From UBA4732 sp963823075 (GTDB taxonomy: Bacteria > Planctomycetota > Planctomycetia > Gemmatales > Gemmataceae), in contig CAWGKE010000001.1 in NCBI GenBank assembly GCA_963823075.1, forward strand, positions 1,612,001 to 1,676,000: a stretch of 64,000 nucleotides of DNA, given 5' to 3'. The translations under genes were made by a program, and so were the position numbers. Positions within the stretch are counted from its first letter, which is position 1, and every line of letters starts with the position of its first letter. The notes below the pieces were generated by a model, which did no database searches, was not told where the DNA came from, and saw nothing but the letters and a program-made list of their open reading frames with translations. Shown in pieces: positions 35,315 to 43,913 of the stretch.

Positions 35315-36472
35315 GTGCCAGCGGAAACCCTCTTGCGCTCCCCGACGGAATCCAGCGAGTTCCAGATGCGGACGGTCTCCGACCGCCGCGCCGACGTGGA
35401 CCTGAAGACGGCCCGCGTCGGGGCCTTGTTGCAGGCGCTCGACTGCGAAGGGCTGTTCCTGTTCGAGCCGGAGAACCTGGCCTGGCTGACCAGCGGCGCC
35501 ACGGCCCGCGGCCTGCCCGACCCGGCCTCGACCCCCGCCGCCTACTGCAACGGCGATCAGCGCTGGCTCATCGCCGGCAACGCCGACTCCCAGCGGCTGT
35601 TCGACGAGGAGATCGACGGCCTCGGCTTCCAGCTCAAAGAATGGCCGTGGCACTGGGGCCGCGACCGGCTGCTGACCGAGTTGTGCCACGGCCGCCGCGT
35701 GGCGTCGGATCGGCCGTTCGGCGAATGCCGCGTCGCAGCCGACGAAGTGCGTCTGCTGCGGCGGTCGCTGACGGCCTACGAACAGGCCTGTCTGCTGACG
35801 CTGGGGGAGACGCTCAGCCACGCCCTGGAAGCCACCTGCCGCAACATCGCCGCCAACGACACGGAGCGCGAGGCGGCCGGCCAAATCGCCCACCGCCTCA
35901 TCCACCGCGGCGCCCTGCCGGTCCACGTCGGCGTCGCGGCCGACGGCCGATCGCGCCTTTACCGCCATTTCGGATTCACTTCCACGCCGATCCGCCATTA
36001 CGGCGTAGTGACGGCGGCGGCCCGCAAGTACGGCCTGTGCGCCGCGGCCTCGCGCTCGGTGAGCTTCGGCCCGGTCGATGAGGACTTCCAGAAGGAACAC
36101 AACGCCGTCTGCCGGGTGAGCGCCAGCTACCTGGCCTCGACCTGGCCGGACGCCGTGCCGCGCGAGGTCCTGACGGCCGGCCGGCGGATCTACCTCATCA
36201 GCGGGTTTGAACATGAATGGATGCAGGCGCCGCAGGGCTGGCTGACCGGCCGCGCCGCGGTGGAAGAGATGCTGACGCCGCAGACGGAGGAGCTGTTCCA
36301 TCCGGGCTGGGCGGTGACGTGGGCCGCCAACGCCGGCGCCGCGTCGGGCCTCGACACGTTCGTCATCACCGAGCAGGGGCCGAAGGACATGACGCCGCCG
36401 GAGGCGTGGCCGCTCAAACGCATCCGCATCCAGGGGGCGGAGTTCGTGCGGCCGGACGTGCTGGTGCGGTGA
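35315..36472 (+). CDS. M24 (Xaa-Pro peptidase-like) family protein
   Basis: A protein of about 385 residues. The N-terminal half resembles the creatinase/prolidase N-domain (GLFLFEPENLAWLTSGATAR). The C-terminal half has the pita-bread M24 fold in outline (NDTEREAAGQIAHRLIHRGA, HYGVVTAAARKYGLCA). The usual metal-binding Asp/His/Glu set is not clear, so catalysis is doubtful. GTG 35315 is preferred because AAAGGA lies upstream and it follows the promoter; ATG 35366 is an alternative that keeps all conserved blocks. Confidence 0.75.
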   Translation: MPAETLLRSPTESSEFQMRTVSDRRADVDLKTARVGALLQALDCEGLFLFEPENLAWLTSGATARGLPDPASTPAAYCNGDQRWLIAGNADSQRLFDEEIDGLGFQLKEWPWHWGRDRLLTELCHGRRVASDRPFGECRVAADEVRLLRRSLTAYEQACLLTLGETLSHALEATCRNIAANDTEREAAGQIAHRLIHRGALPVHVGVAADGRSRLYRHFGFTSTPIRHYGVVTAAARKYGLCAAASRSVSFGPVDEDFQKEHNAVCRVSASYLASTWPDAVPREVLTAGRRIYLISGFEHEWMQAPQGWLTGRAAVEEMLTPQTEELFHPGWAVTWAANAGAASGLDTFVITEQGPKDMTPPEAWPLKRIRIQGAEFVRPDVLVR

Positions 36473-36510
36473 GGGGCTGAGCCGCGCCGCAAGCCCCGCT
36501 TCGACCTCTC

Positions 36511-36553
36511 TTGGCGAACTCTTGCAGGCCTGGTATGATTCTTTATCATACCA
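36511..36553 (+). promoter_or_regulatory. Promoter with overlapping operator of the mazEF-like operon
   Basis: TTGGCG (36511-36516), 17-base spacer, TATGAT (36534-36539). A perfect inverted repeat TGGTATGAT (36531-36539) and ATCATACCA (36545-36553) covers the -10 box, 11 bases before the antitoxin ATG. This is the expected place for autorepression by the ribbon-helix-helix antitoxin. Confidence 0.78.
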
Positions 36554-36563
36554 GGAGTTTTTC

Positions 36564-36806
36564 ATGCGCACTGTGAAGATCGGCGTCACCATCGACCAAG
36601 ATTTGCTGGCCCGGCTCGATCAACTGGTCGAAGAGAAGCAATTCCCGAATCGCAGCCGCGCCGTGCAGGAGGCGATCCGCGACAAGCTCCAGCGGCTTCA
36701 GCGGAGTCGCCTTGCCCGCGAGTGTGCAAAGCTCGACCCCAAGTTCGAGCAGGCGCTGGCCGATGAAGGGCTGGCCGAAGACTACGAGCAATGGCCCGAA
36801 TACTGA
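36564..36806 (+). CDS. Ribbon-helix-helix antitoxin (CopG/MazE-like)
   Basis: An 80-residue protein with an RHH DNA-binding N-terminus: strand VKIGVTIDQDLLARLDQLVE, then helix NRSRAVQEAIRDKL. The C-terminal acidic tail should bind and block the toxin (ADEGLAEDYEQWPEY). ATG 36564 has AGGAG 8 bases upstream. It overlaps the toxin gene by 16 bases. The palindrome at 36531-36553 is the probable operator. Confidence 0.87.
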   Translation: MRTVKIGVTIDQDLLARLDQLVEEKQFPNRSRAVQEAIRDKLQRLQRSRLARECAKLDPKFEQALADEGLAEDYEQWPEY

Positions 36807-37129
36807 GAGGGGACGTACTCTGGGCCGACCTGAATCCCGCACGGGGCCACGAGCAGGGTGGTTTGCGCCCGGTGGTGGTCGTCAGCGAAGATGTTTTCAA
36901 CGCGCGCTCGGGGACGGTCATTGCCATGGCCGTAACCAGCCAACCACAACGTGCGGGATTCCCTCTCACGCTGGAACTGACCGGCGTCGTCCTTCCCAAG
37001 CGGTCGTGGGTGAAGATCAGCCAGGTGCGCACCCTGTCGGTGCAGCGCCTCGGCAAGAAGATCGGCCAAGTCGCGCCCGAAGAACTCGACCGATTGATCG
37101 AAGGGTTGAATGAGATCGTCGGGACATGA
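36791..37129 (+). CDS. MazF/PemK-type endoribonuclease toxin
   Basis: A 112-residue SH3-barrel toxin. It begins RILRGDVLWADLNPARGHEQ, followed by GLRPVVVVSEDVFNARSGTV, the hallmark of PemK/MazF. The catalytic Arg and Thr/Ser positions are in RPVVVVS and AVTSQPQ. It cleaves mRNA at short sequence motifs when free of antitoxin. It overlaps the antitoxin and converges on carbonic anhydrase with 6 bases between stops. Confidence 0.92.
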   Translation: MARILRGDVLWADLNPARGHEQGGLRPVVVVSEDVFNARSGTVIAMAVTSQPQRAGFPLTLELTGVVLPKRSWVKISQVRTLSVQRLGKKIGQVAPEELDRLIEGLNEIVGT

Positions 37130-37135
37130 TCGTCT

Positions 37136-37783
37136 TCACGGGTTCGGCTCCGCCAGCGCCGCCTCGTAACACGCCTTAAGGTCCGCCTCGCCGTCCACTC
37201 TCATGCCGAGTTCCCGCAGCAGCCCGTCGGACAGCCCGTAAACCCACCCATGCACCGTCAGCGGCTGGCCGCGCCCCCACGCCTCGCGGACGACGGTGGT
37301 CTGGCAGACGTTGACCGTCTGCTCGATCACGTTCAGCTCGCAGAGGCGGTCGTGCCGGCGGGCCTCGGTCGGCAGGGCGTCGAGCCGCGCCTGGTGCTTG
37401 CCCTGCACGTCCTGGACGTGACGCAGCCAGTTGTCGATCAGTCCCAGCCGGTCGTTTCGCAGCGCGGCCAGGACGCCGCCGCAGCCGTAGTGGCCGCAGA
37501 CGATGACGTGGCGGACGCGCAGCACGTCTACCGCGTACTGCATCACCGACAGACAATTGAGGTCCGCGTGGACCACAACGTTGGCGACGTTGCGGTGGAC
37601 GAACATTTCGCCCGGCAAAAGGCCCACGATCTGGTTCGCGGGGACGCGGCTGTCGGAGCAGCCGATCCAGAGGTACTGCGGCGCCTGCTGGCGCGACAGC
37701 TGGGCGAAGAAGTCCGGCTCGCGGACCCGGATGTCGGCGGACCAGGCACGGTTGTTCTGGATGAGGCGGTTCAGATCGGGCAT
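37136..37783 (-). CDS. Beta-class carbonic anhydrase
   Basis: A 215-residue zinc enzyme that interconverts CO2 and bicarbonate. Zinc ligands are Cys42 in GCSDSR, His98 and Cys101 in CGHYGCGG. Asp44 and Arg46 form the conserved dyad. FVHRNVANVV is a further family block. Length and motif order match the Can/CynT group. ATG 37783 follows a half-palindrome. It has no apparent operon partner. Confidence 0.95.
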   Translation of the reverse strand: MPDLNRLIQNNRAWSADIRVREPDFFAQLSRQQAPQYLWIGCSDSRVPANQIVGLLPGEMFVHRNVANVVVHADLNCLSVMQYAVDVLRVRHVIVCGHYGCGGVLAALRNDRLGLIDNWLRHVQDVQGKHQARLDALPTEARRHDRLCELNVIEQTVNVCQTTVVREAWGRGQPLTVHGWVYGLSDGLLRELGMRVDGEADLKACYEAALAEPNP

Positions 37784-37806
37784 ACTTGCATCCGATGACG
37801 GCGACT

Positions 37807-37833
37807 CGCTCCTCTCCGAGGAGCGGCTAAACG
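37807..37833. repeat. Half element of the GAGGAGCGGCTAAACG palindrome family
   Basis: CGCTCCTC (37807-37814) pairs with GAGGAGCG (37818-37825), then GCTAAACG follows. The right side equals the arm end of the 45854-45918 palindrome, but the matching left TTTAGCC is missing. Confidence 0.65.
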
Positions 37834-37848
37834 TTCACGCTCTCCTCG

Positions 37849-38580
37849 TCACTCGCTTTCCCCGGATTCCATGCGCGCCGCCTCCGGCAAGTACAGAATG
37901 CGCCCGCACGACTTGCACACCACGAAGCCGCCCATCAGCAGCTCGTTGTACTGCTGGGCCGTGATTTCGGAGCGGCAGGAGGCGCAGCCGCGATTCTCCA
38001 CCGCAGCGAAGGCGTCCACGCCCTTGCCGCGGACCATGCGGTCGAAATCCCGGCGAATCTTGGCCGGCACGGTCGCCTCCACCTCTTTGAGCCGGGCCTG
38101 CGTCTCGTCGAGCTGCTGCTTGAGGCCGGCCAGCCGCGCCCCGGAGTCCTTCTCCCAGCGAGCGAACTCCTCCCGCGCCGCCTTGGCCGCCTTGTCCAGT
38201 TCCGGGATCTTCGCGGTGCGCTCGTCCGTCTCGCTCATGGCGGCCAGGATCTCTTCCTCCAGCTTCGCGGACTTCTCGCGGTCGGCGGCGATCTCCGCCA
38301 GGAGGGCGTCGTATTCCTTCTTCGACCCCGCCTCGTTGAGCTGCTTCTGGTGCTTGGCGATCTGGGTGTGCGTCGTCTTGAGCGACACTTCCTTTTCGTG
38401 GCCCGCCACCTTGAGCTTCTTGATCGCCTCCTGGTTTTCGCGGGCCGCGTCCTCTTGGCGCGTGACCCTGGCCTTTTGAGCTTTGTGCTGCACCGGCGCG
38501 CGGTCGATCTGCTCCTGCAAATCGCGGGCGAACCGCCGCAGGCGATGGATTTCCCGCATCAGTTCGGCCGTCGATGCCAT
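37849..38580 (-). CDS. Coiled-coil protein with C4 zinc ribbon (DUF164-like)
   Basis: A 243-residue protein. Residues 1-185 form long coiled coils (KLEEEILAAMSETDERTAKI), and the end has a C4 zinc ribbon: GCASC and VCKSCGRILYLPE. The family is widespread and often encoded near sigA/dnaG or ribonuclease genes, with an uncertain role in RNA or translation. ATG 38580 is followed by TAELMREIHRLRR. It is downstream of sigA on the same strand, separated by a terminator and a palindrome. Confidence 0.85.
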   Translation of the reverse strand: MASTAELMREIHRLRRFARDLQEQIDRAPVQHKAQKARVTRQEDAARENQEAIKKLKVAGHEKEVSLKTTHTQIAKHQKQLNEAGSKKEYDALLAEIAADREKSAKLEEEILAAMSETDERTAKIPELDKAAKAAREEFARWEKDSGARLAGLKQQLDETQARLKEVEATVPAKIRRDFDRMVRGKGVDAFAAVENRGCASCRSEITAQQYNELLMGGFVVCKSCGRILYLPEAARMESGESE

Positions 38581-38605
38581 GATTCCCCTCCTCCTATCGG
38601 CCGCC

Positions 38606-38675
38606 GCGGTTAGCCGCGACGCGCCAGCGGAGCGCTTCGGGGAGAGCGCTCCGCTGGCGCGTCGCGGCTAACCGC
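38606..38675. repeat. Perfect 31-base palindrome, GGTTAGCCGCGACGCGCC family
   Basis: Arms 38606-38636 and 38645-38675 are exact complements with an 8-base loop. The inner 28 bases equal the arm of 30171-30198. It is placed between the sigA terminator and the zinc-ribbon gene. Confidence 0.9.
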
Positions 38676-38690
38676 GACCGCCCGTGAAAC

Positions 38691-38720
38691 AAAAAAACCG
38701 CCGGTCTATTCGACCGGCGG
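38691..38720 (-). terminator. Rho-independent terminator of sigA
   Basis: CCGCCGGT (38698-38705) pairs with ACCGGCGG (38713-38720). Seven A residues at 38691-38697 give a U-run after the stem on the minus strand. It starts 8 bases past the sigA stop. Confidence 0.87.
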
Positions 38721-38728
38721 CTGTCGGG

Positions 38729-40380
38729 TCAGCAGCGGCGCATGCCGTCGAGGAATCCCTCGAGCTGCCGGCTTCGCACCGGATGTTGCAGCTTGCGCAC
38801 CGCCTTGGCCTCGATCTGCCGGACGCGCTCGCGCGTCACCTTGAAGATCCGGCCCACCTCCTCCAAGGTGTAGGTGTAGCCGTCGCCCAGGCCGTAACGC
38901 AGCTTGATGATCTCGCGCTCGCGGTACGTCAGCGTCTTGAGCACCTGATCGATCTTGTCCTTGAGCATCTCCTGCGTCGCCGCCTGCACCGGCGACTCGG
39001 CCGTGTCGTCCTCGATGAAGTCGCCGAAGTAGCTGTCCTCACTCTCGCCGACGGGACGGTCCAGCGAGATCGGGTGCCGGCTGATCTTGAGGACGCGCCG
39101 CGTCTCCTCGACGCTGATCTGGGCCTCCTGGGCCGTTTCCTCGATCGTCGGCTCGCGGCCCAGCGTCTGGAGCAGCTTCTTGGAGACGTTGCGGAGCTTC
39201 GACATCGTCTCGATCATGTGGACCGGGATGCGGATCGTCCGGGCCTGGTCGGCGATGGCCCGCGTGATCGCCTGGCGAATCCACCACGTCGCGTAGGTGC
39301 TGAACTTGTAGCCGCGGCGGTACTCGTACTTGTCCACCGCACGCATCAGGCCGGTGTTGCCCTCCTGGATCAGGTCCAGGAACGACAGACCGCGGTTGCG
39401 GTACTTCTTGGCGATCGACACCACCAGCCGCAGGTTGCCGCCCGAAAGGTCCCGTTTCGCCTGTTCATACTCCGTGAAGCGCTTTTTCACGATCTCGACG
39501 CGCTTGCGGAGGCCGGCCGGCTCCTCCAGCGTGTGCATCATGTAATCGTGCAGCTCTTTTTCGAGGTTGGCCAGGTCCTCTTTACAGCCGCCCTCGGCCC
39601 GCAGCGCCATGACCTGGGCTTCCAGCTCGTCCATCCGCACCGAGATCTGCTCCAGCTTCTTCATCAGCGGCTGGACCTTCTGCGTGCGGATCGACAGCTC
39701 TTCCACCAGCGTCACGGCCTTGCGGCGGCGGATGCGGAGCTGGCGCCGCAGCCGACGGCGGTCGTCCTCCGGCGTGCGCGGGTCGAGGACCTTGCTGAAG
39801 TCCTCCTGGTTCTGCTCCATCAGATGTTCGAGCGTCTTGAGATTGTGCGGCATCCGCTGGAGGATCTTGTCCTTCTCCAGGTTCTCCGTCAGCGACACCT
39901 TGACGGTGCGGTCGAACGGCAGGTCGCCGGCGTTGACGCGCTTGAGCTGATCGACGACCTGCTGCAACGCCCCGTCGCATTCGAGGACCTTGCGACGGAA
40001 ACGCTTGCGGGTCACTTCGATCTTCTTGGCCAGGGCGATTTCCTGCTCGCGCTTGAGCAGCGGGATCGACCCCATCTGGGTGAGGTACATGCGCACCGGG
40101 TCGTCGATGCGCCGGCTGTCGTCCTCGTCCATGAAACTGAGGTCGAGTTCGGCGCGGGCTTCGTCTTCGAGCGCGGCCGGGCCCCGCCCTCGCGCTCCTC
40201 CGCCTCCGACTCCTCGATCAGCTCGATGCCCTGTTCTTCGAGGAGAATCAGGATCTGGTCGATCTTCTCGGGGTTGGCGTCGTCGTCCGGGAGATGGTCG
40301 TTGACCTGATCGTAGGTCAAGTAGCCCTTTTCCTTGCCGGATTCGAGCAAGGTTTTCAGGCCGTCGTCGATTTTCTCCAT
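38729..40380 (-). CDS. rpoD: RNA polymerase primary sigma factor, one apparent frameshift
   Basis: Housekeeping sigma70, about 550 residues. Region 1.1-like N-terminus begins MEKIDDGLKTLLESGKEKGY. Region 1.2 has DDPVRMYLTQMGSIPLLKRE. Region 2 has NLRLVVSIAKKYRNRGLSFL and YKFSTYATWWIRQAITRAI. Region 4 has LRYGLGDGYTYTLEEVGRIF and VTRERVRQIEAKAVRKLQ. ATG 40380 has GGAGGG upstream. The frame breaks near 40185 in a C/G homopolymer between the acidic linker and ALEDEARAELDLSF. An essential gene cannot be broken, so this is strong evidence for a sequence error. It is cotranscribed with dnaG. Confidence 0.95.
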
Positions 40381-40442
40381 CAATCCCTCCTCGCCTCGCA
40401 ACCCGCCGCGTGCAGCAGTGGATGCGCCGGGTGTAAGGTGGG

Positions 40443-42275
40443 TTACGGGTTGATCCCGCCGCCCACGACATTGCTTCGGTTGGTCAGCTGCCGGAGCAGT
40501 TCCAGGGCCTCGGCGTGGTCGCCGGGCGCCTGGAGCCGGTTTTGCAGCTCCTGTTTGCCGGGCCGGGTGCGGCGCTCCTCGAAGGTGCGGAGCAGGTCCC
40601 GCAGCGCGGCCGTGCGGTCGGTCATGTTAAGGCCGGTCGCCTGTAATTTCAGTGCGTGTTCCGTGAGGCGCGGGTTGTCGAGCCGGCCGCGCAGCGAGTC
40701 GAGATCGGCCGGTTCTCCCGCGTCAAGTTGATCGTACAGCCCCTGGAGCAGTTCCCGCAATCCAGGGTGGATGATCTCCTCGGGTCGGAGGGCGGCCTTC
40801 GCCGCCGGCACGAGGCCCGGCTCGGCCAGCAGCGCTTCGAGCAGGTGCCGCTCCTCCGGCCGGGCCTTGGCCGTGCGTTCGGCGTCGTCGGCCTCCGCGG
40901 CGCGGGCCGGCCGCGGGTCCGTCGCGCCGCCGCGCTCCCGCCGCAATTCGTTCAGACGCGCCCATACGGTCTCCTCCTTGAGAGCCAGGCGATGAGCAAT
41001 CCGGTTGACCAGCAATTCCATCTTGACCGCGCCGGCCTGTCCGGGCAAGGTGGGAGCGAGCGCAATCACGCTCAGCACCGACTCCACCGCCCGCCGCCGG
41101 CCTTCCACGCCGGAGCTTCCCTCCCCGGCCAGCACGCGATTCAGCTTGAACTCCAGCGCATCCACCGCCCCGTTCAGCACCGCCCGGAAGGCGTCCGCCC
41201 CCTGCGCGAGCAGCAGGTCGCACGGGTCCATTCCGCCCGGCAGCGTGGCGACGGCGAGGTCCACGTCCTGGCCGACGAAGATGGCCAGCGCCCGATCGAC
41301 GCCCGTGTCGCCGCCGGCGTCTGCGTCGAAGACCAGCACCACGCGCGGCGCGAAGCGACGGAGCTGGCGGACGTGGCGGGCGTTGAGGGCCGTGCCCATC
41401 GTGGCGACCACGTGCAACACGCCCGCCTGGTGCGCCATCAGCACGTCGGTGTATCCCTCCACCACCGCCAGGAAGCCCGCGGACGCCGCAGCGTGCCGGG
41501 CCACGTCGATACCGTACAGGCTCTCGCTTTTGCTGAAAAGGGAAGTTTCGCACGAGTTGTAGTATTTGCCGACGCGGGAGGCGAGCGGAGAACCGGGAAG
41601 AATGCGCCCGCCGAAGGCGATCGCCTGCCCCTGCGCATTGCGGATCGGAAATTGGATGCGGTCGCGGAAGCGGTCGTAGTGACCCGGCCCCTGGTCGCGC
41701 TTGGCGAGCAGCCCGACGCTTTCCAGCAGCTCTAGGGGGACGCCGCCGGCCTCCGCCTTGCGGGCCAGCCAGTTCCCCGAGGCCGGGGCGTAGCCGAGGC
41801 CGTACTTCCGCACCGTCTCGCCGATCAGGCCGCGCTCGCCGACGTACTTGCGGGCCTCTTCCGCCTGCGGGTCGTCGAGCAAACATTCGTGGAACTGCTG
41901 GGCGGCCCAGCGCACGGCGTCCAGCAGGCGGGCGCGCCCCTGGTTGGAGGACGCGCCGGAGGGGTCGAGGTTGATGCCGGCCCGGCGGGCGAGCAGCTCC
42001 AGGGCTTCGCGGAAGCTGATGTGTTCAAATTCTTGAACAAAACTGATCACGTCGCCGTATTTCGTACAGACCCAGCAGCGGTAGCGCTGGCGGCGCGGGT
42101 CCACGTCGAAGGAGGGGTGGTGATCGTCGTGGAAGGGACACAGCCCCTTGAAGGTCGCCCCGGCCGGTCGCAGGGACAGGTAGCCGCCGACGACATCCAC
42201 GATGTCGTTGGCCTCTTTGACCTGCTTGACCCGGTCGTCCGCCAAGGGCCACCCATGTTGCTGGAGCCGGCCCAC
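40443..42275 (-). CDS. dnaG: DNA primase
   Basis: Makes RNA primers for replication. The product is about 610 residues. The N-terminal CHC2 zinc finger is CPFHDDHH then RCWVC. The Toprim catalytic motifs are VVEGYTDVLMAHQAG and VLVFDADAGGDTG. The C-terminal helicase-binding region is weakly conserved. The open frame continues into the GGATGAA palindrome, which is unlikely to be coding. GTG 42275 or TTG 42245 (just before ADDRVKQVKEANDIVDVVGG) are the candidate starts. It is followed by rpoD after 62 bases, as in the macromolecular-synthesis operon of other bacteria. Confidence 0.94.
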   Translation of the reverse strand: MGRLQQHGWPLADDRVKQVKEANDIVDVVGGYLSLRPAGATFKGLCPFHDDHHPSFDVDPRRQRYRCWVCTKYGDVISFVQEFEHISFREALELLARRAGINLDPSGASSNQGRARLLDAVRWAAQQFHECLLDDPQAEEARKYVGERGLIGETVRKYGLGYAPASGNWLARKAEAGGVPLELLESVGLLAKRDQGPGHYDRFRDRIQFPIRNAQGQAIAFGGRILPGSPLASRVGKYYNSCETSLFSKSESLYGIDVARHAAASAGFLAVVEGYTDVLMAHQAGVLHVVATMGTALNARHVRQLRRFAPRVVLVFDADAGGDTGVDRALAIFVGQDVDLAVATLPGGMDPCDLLLAQGADAFRAVLNGAVDALEFKLNRVLAGEGSSGVEGRRRAVESVLSVIALAPTLPGQAGAVKMELLVNRIAHRLALKEETVWARLNELRRERGGATDPRPARAAEADDAERTAKARPEERHLLEALLAEPGLVPAAKAALRPEEIIHPGLRELLQGLYDQLDAGEPADLDSLRGRLDNPRLTEHALKLQATGLNMTDRTAALRDLLRTFEERRTRPGKQELQNRLQAPGDHAEALELLRQLTNRSNVVGGGINP

Positions 42276-42278
42276 CGG

Positions 42279-42360
42279 AAGGATGAAGGATGAAGGATGA
42301 AGGATGAACAAAGCGCCTTGCCGCCTCTAATTCATCCTTCATCCTTCATCCTTCATCCTT
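42279..42360. repeat. Perfect inverted repeat, GGATGAA family
   Basis: The left arm 42279-42308 is four tandem AAGGATG units; the right arm 42331-42360 is the exact complement. It lies in the 5' leader of dnaG, directly before the start codon, where a 30-bp stem could affect translation. Confidence 0.9.
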
Positions 42361-42678
42361 TCTGATGGCGTGTATCCCCAATCTGCGGAATCAGGCAAGG
42401 ATCAAACGGCGGAAACCCGGCCAGAAGGGAAGGCGGTTTCGATTCGCATGGCCCCCGATTGCGGGATGAGGATCGCATCCGGGGGAGTCCGTGCGTCTAC
42501 TCCTTCCCGCGACTTCGCCTTGCCGTATCTCGGAAGGCGTGTTGGCCATGGCCGGCAATCCCTTGCCTGAGCTGTCCGGGCGCCGGCCATCCTGGACCGG
42601 CGGTCGCGTCGTTTCCGGCGCGACGGATCTGAAGCTCTCTTGAGTGAAAGTCGGTGTCCGCCCGGCAGCGCGTGTTAA
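42361..42678 (-). other. Long 5' leader of dnaG-rpoD, no gene seen
   Basis: It lies between the predicted transcription start near 42672 and the GGATGAA hairpin. No convincing coding frame, riboswitch or known RNA fold was recognised by eye. Confidence 0.45.
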
Positions 42679-42707
42679 ATTATAGCCGTAGGCGCAAAAC
42701 CAGTCAA
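42679..42707 (-). promoter_or_regulatory. Sigma70 promoter of dnaG-rpoD
   Basis: On the minus strand TTGACT (42707-42702) and a perfect TATAAT (42684-42679) are separated by 17 bases. It is the best promoter match I found in the window. It implies a leader of about 400 bases before dnaG. Confidence 0.8.
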
Positions 42708-42865
42708 GCTGGGCAAGGCCCGTGGCCAAACCACTCGCATCGTCCTATCTCTTGAATTCCCTTTCGGTTAGCCCCGAATCGCCGCCCGGCCGGACGCCGG
42801 CGGAACAATCGCTGTAAACGCGAGGCGCGGGGCGAGCGGCGCGTCCCCGCGAACTTTGCTGTAAG

Positions 42866-43759
42866 ATGACCTTCATGAGGAGCAAATCTGCGGCCCCCGA
42901 ATCCCCCCCGTCCAACGGCCGCAAACCGCCGTGCCTGGATCCCTGGGCGCTGGTCTGGGGCCAGCCCACCATCGACGCTGACCGACTCGCCGCCGCGATC
43001 GAACACGACCTCCAAACAACCCCCGACGCCGACTTCCGAACCCGTCTCCTGGTCCGGGACGCCGCCCGCGCGATCCGATCTTTTTGGGGGCGGACGCGCT
43101 TCGCCCGCTGGCTGGCGAACAGCGCGACGGGGGCGCGGGTCGGCGCCATCCTGGCGGAAGACCTGGGGCCGACGGGGTTCCCTGCCATTCGGAGGCGCCT
43201 CGTGGCCAACAACACCGCCGCCGTGGTCGGGCAGATTTTCGACCTTCTCGGCCGGAACATCCACAGCCGGGTCGAGGCCGACGTCGCCGGGTCGATCCCC
43301 ACCCTCCTCCGGGGCCTGACCGCCCGCCCCACGGCCGACATCGATTTCGTCGATGAGGTCCCCACCGAGATTCGCAAGCAGAGGGCCGTGCTGCGCAAAA
43401 TCCAGGCCGACTACGGCCTGACGCTCGGCCACGTCCAGTCCCACTACCTCCCGTCGGGCTGGCGCGACCGCCGGCGTCACTTGGGGGATTACGGCGGTCT
43501 GCGCGTCTACGTGGTGGACGAATACGACGTCTTCGTCAGCAAGCTGTCGAGCAAAAAGGAGAAGCACCGGCAGGACCTGCGCGTCCTGGCCGGCGCCCTC
43601 GACAAGGAAACCGCCCGGCGCCGCCTTTTCACGTCGGGGCAGGCGTTTTTGGAAGACCCGCTTCAACGACCGCAGATTGAAGAGAATTGGCGGTTCATCT
43701 ACCAGGATCCCCTATCTCCCCCGCCGCCGGAAGGCCCCGCGAAGCGCCGCAGGAAATAG
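42866..43759 (+). CDS. Hypothetical protein, possibly nucleotidyltransferase-like (297 aa)
   Basis: A soluble 297-residue protein of good coding quality but no firmly recognised family. The middle has PTADIDFVDEVPTEIRKQ. A later block, VYVVDEYDVFVSKLSSKKEK followed by HRQDLRVL, resembles DUF6036-type nucleotidyltransferases, in which conserved Asp residues bind metal. The N-terminal 110 residues look like a separate helical region. ATG 42866 and ATG 42875 are both possible. It transcribes away from dnaG, so the 42679-42865 stretch holds two divergent promoters. Confidence 0.55.
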   Translation: MTFMRSKSAAPESPPSNGRKPPCLDPWALVWGQPTIDADRLAAAIEHDLQTTPDADFRTRLLVRDAARAIRSFWGRTRFARWLANSATGARVGAILAEDLGPTGFPAIRRRLVANNTAAVVGQIFDLLGRNIHSRVEADVAGSIPTLLRGLTARPTADIDFVDEVPTEIRKQRAVLRKIQADYGLTLGHVQSHYLPSGWRDRRRHLGDYGGLRVYVVDEYDVFVSKLSSKKEKHRQDLRVLAGALDKETARRRLFTSGQAFLEDPLQRPQIEENWRFIYQDPLSPPPPEGPAKRRRK

Positions 43760-43764
43760 GAAAC

Positions 43765-43830
43765 GTTCAGCCGCGACCCGGCAGGGGAGCGCGTCCGCGG
43801 ACGCGCTCCCCTGCCGGGTCGCGGCTAAAC
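43765..43830. repeat. Loop-free 33-base palindrome, AGCCGCGACCCGGCAGGGGA family
   Basis: Arms 43765-43797 and 43798-43830 meet without a loop and have one mismatch. The ends carry the shared TTTAGCCGCG/CGCGGCTAAA tips. Confidence 0.88.
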
Positions 43831-43913
43831 TTCAACTGCCCACGCCGAATATGCCGAATAGAGGATAGGGTCGGACCCTCCGGAAAAACCCGGCGACGGA
43901 AAGGAGACCACGG

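Noticed and set aside
40170..40200. Programmed frameshift in rpoD
   Set aside because: No slippery heptamer with a stem is evident, primary sigma factors are not known to be recoded, and many other genes in the window carry similar shifts.
42279..42360. Tandem GGATGAA units considered as a CRISPR or microsatellite array
   Set aside because: Units are contiguous without spacers and form one inverted repeat; no cas genes are present.
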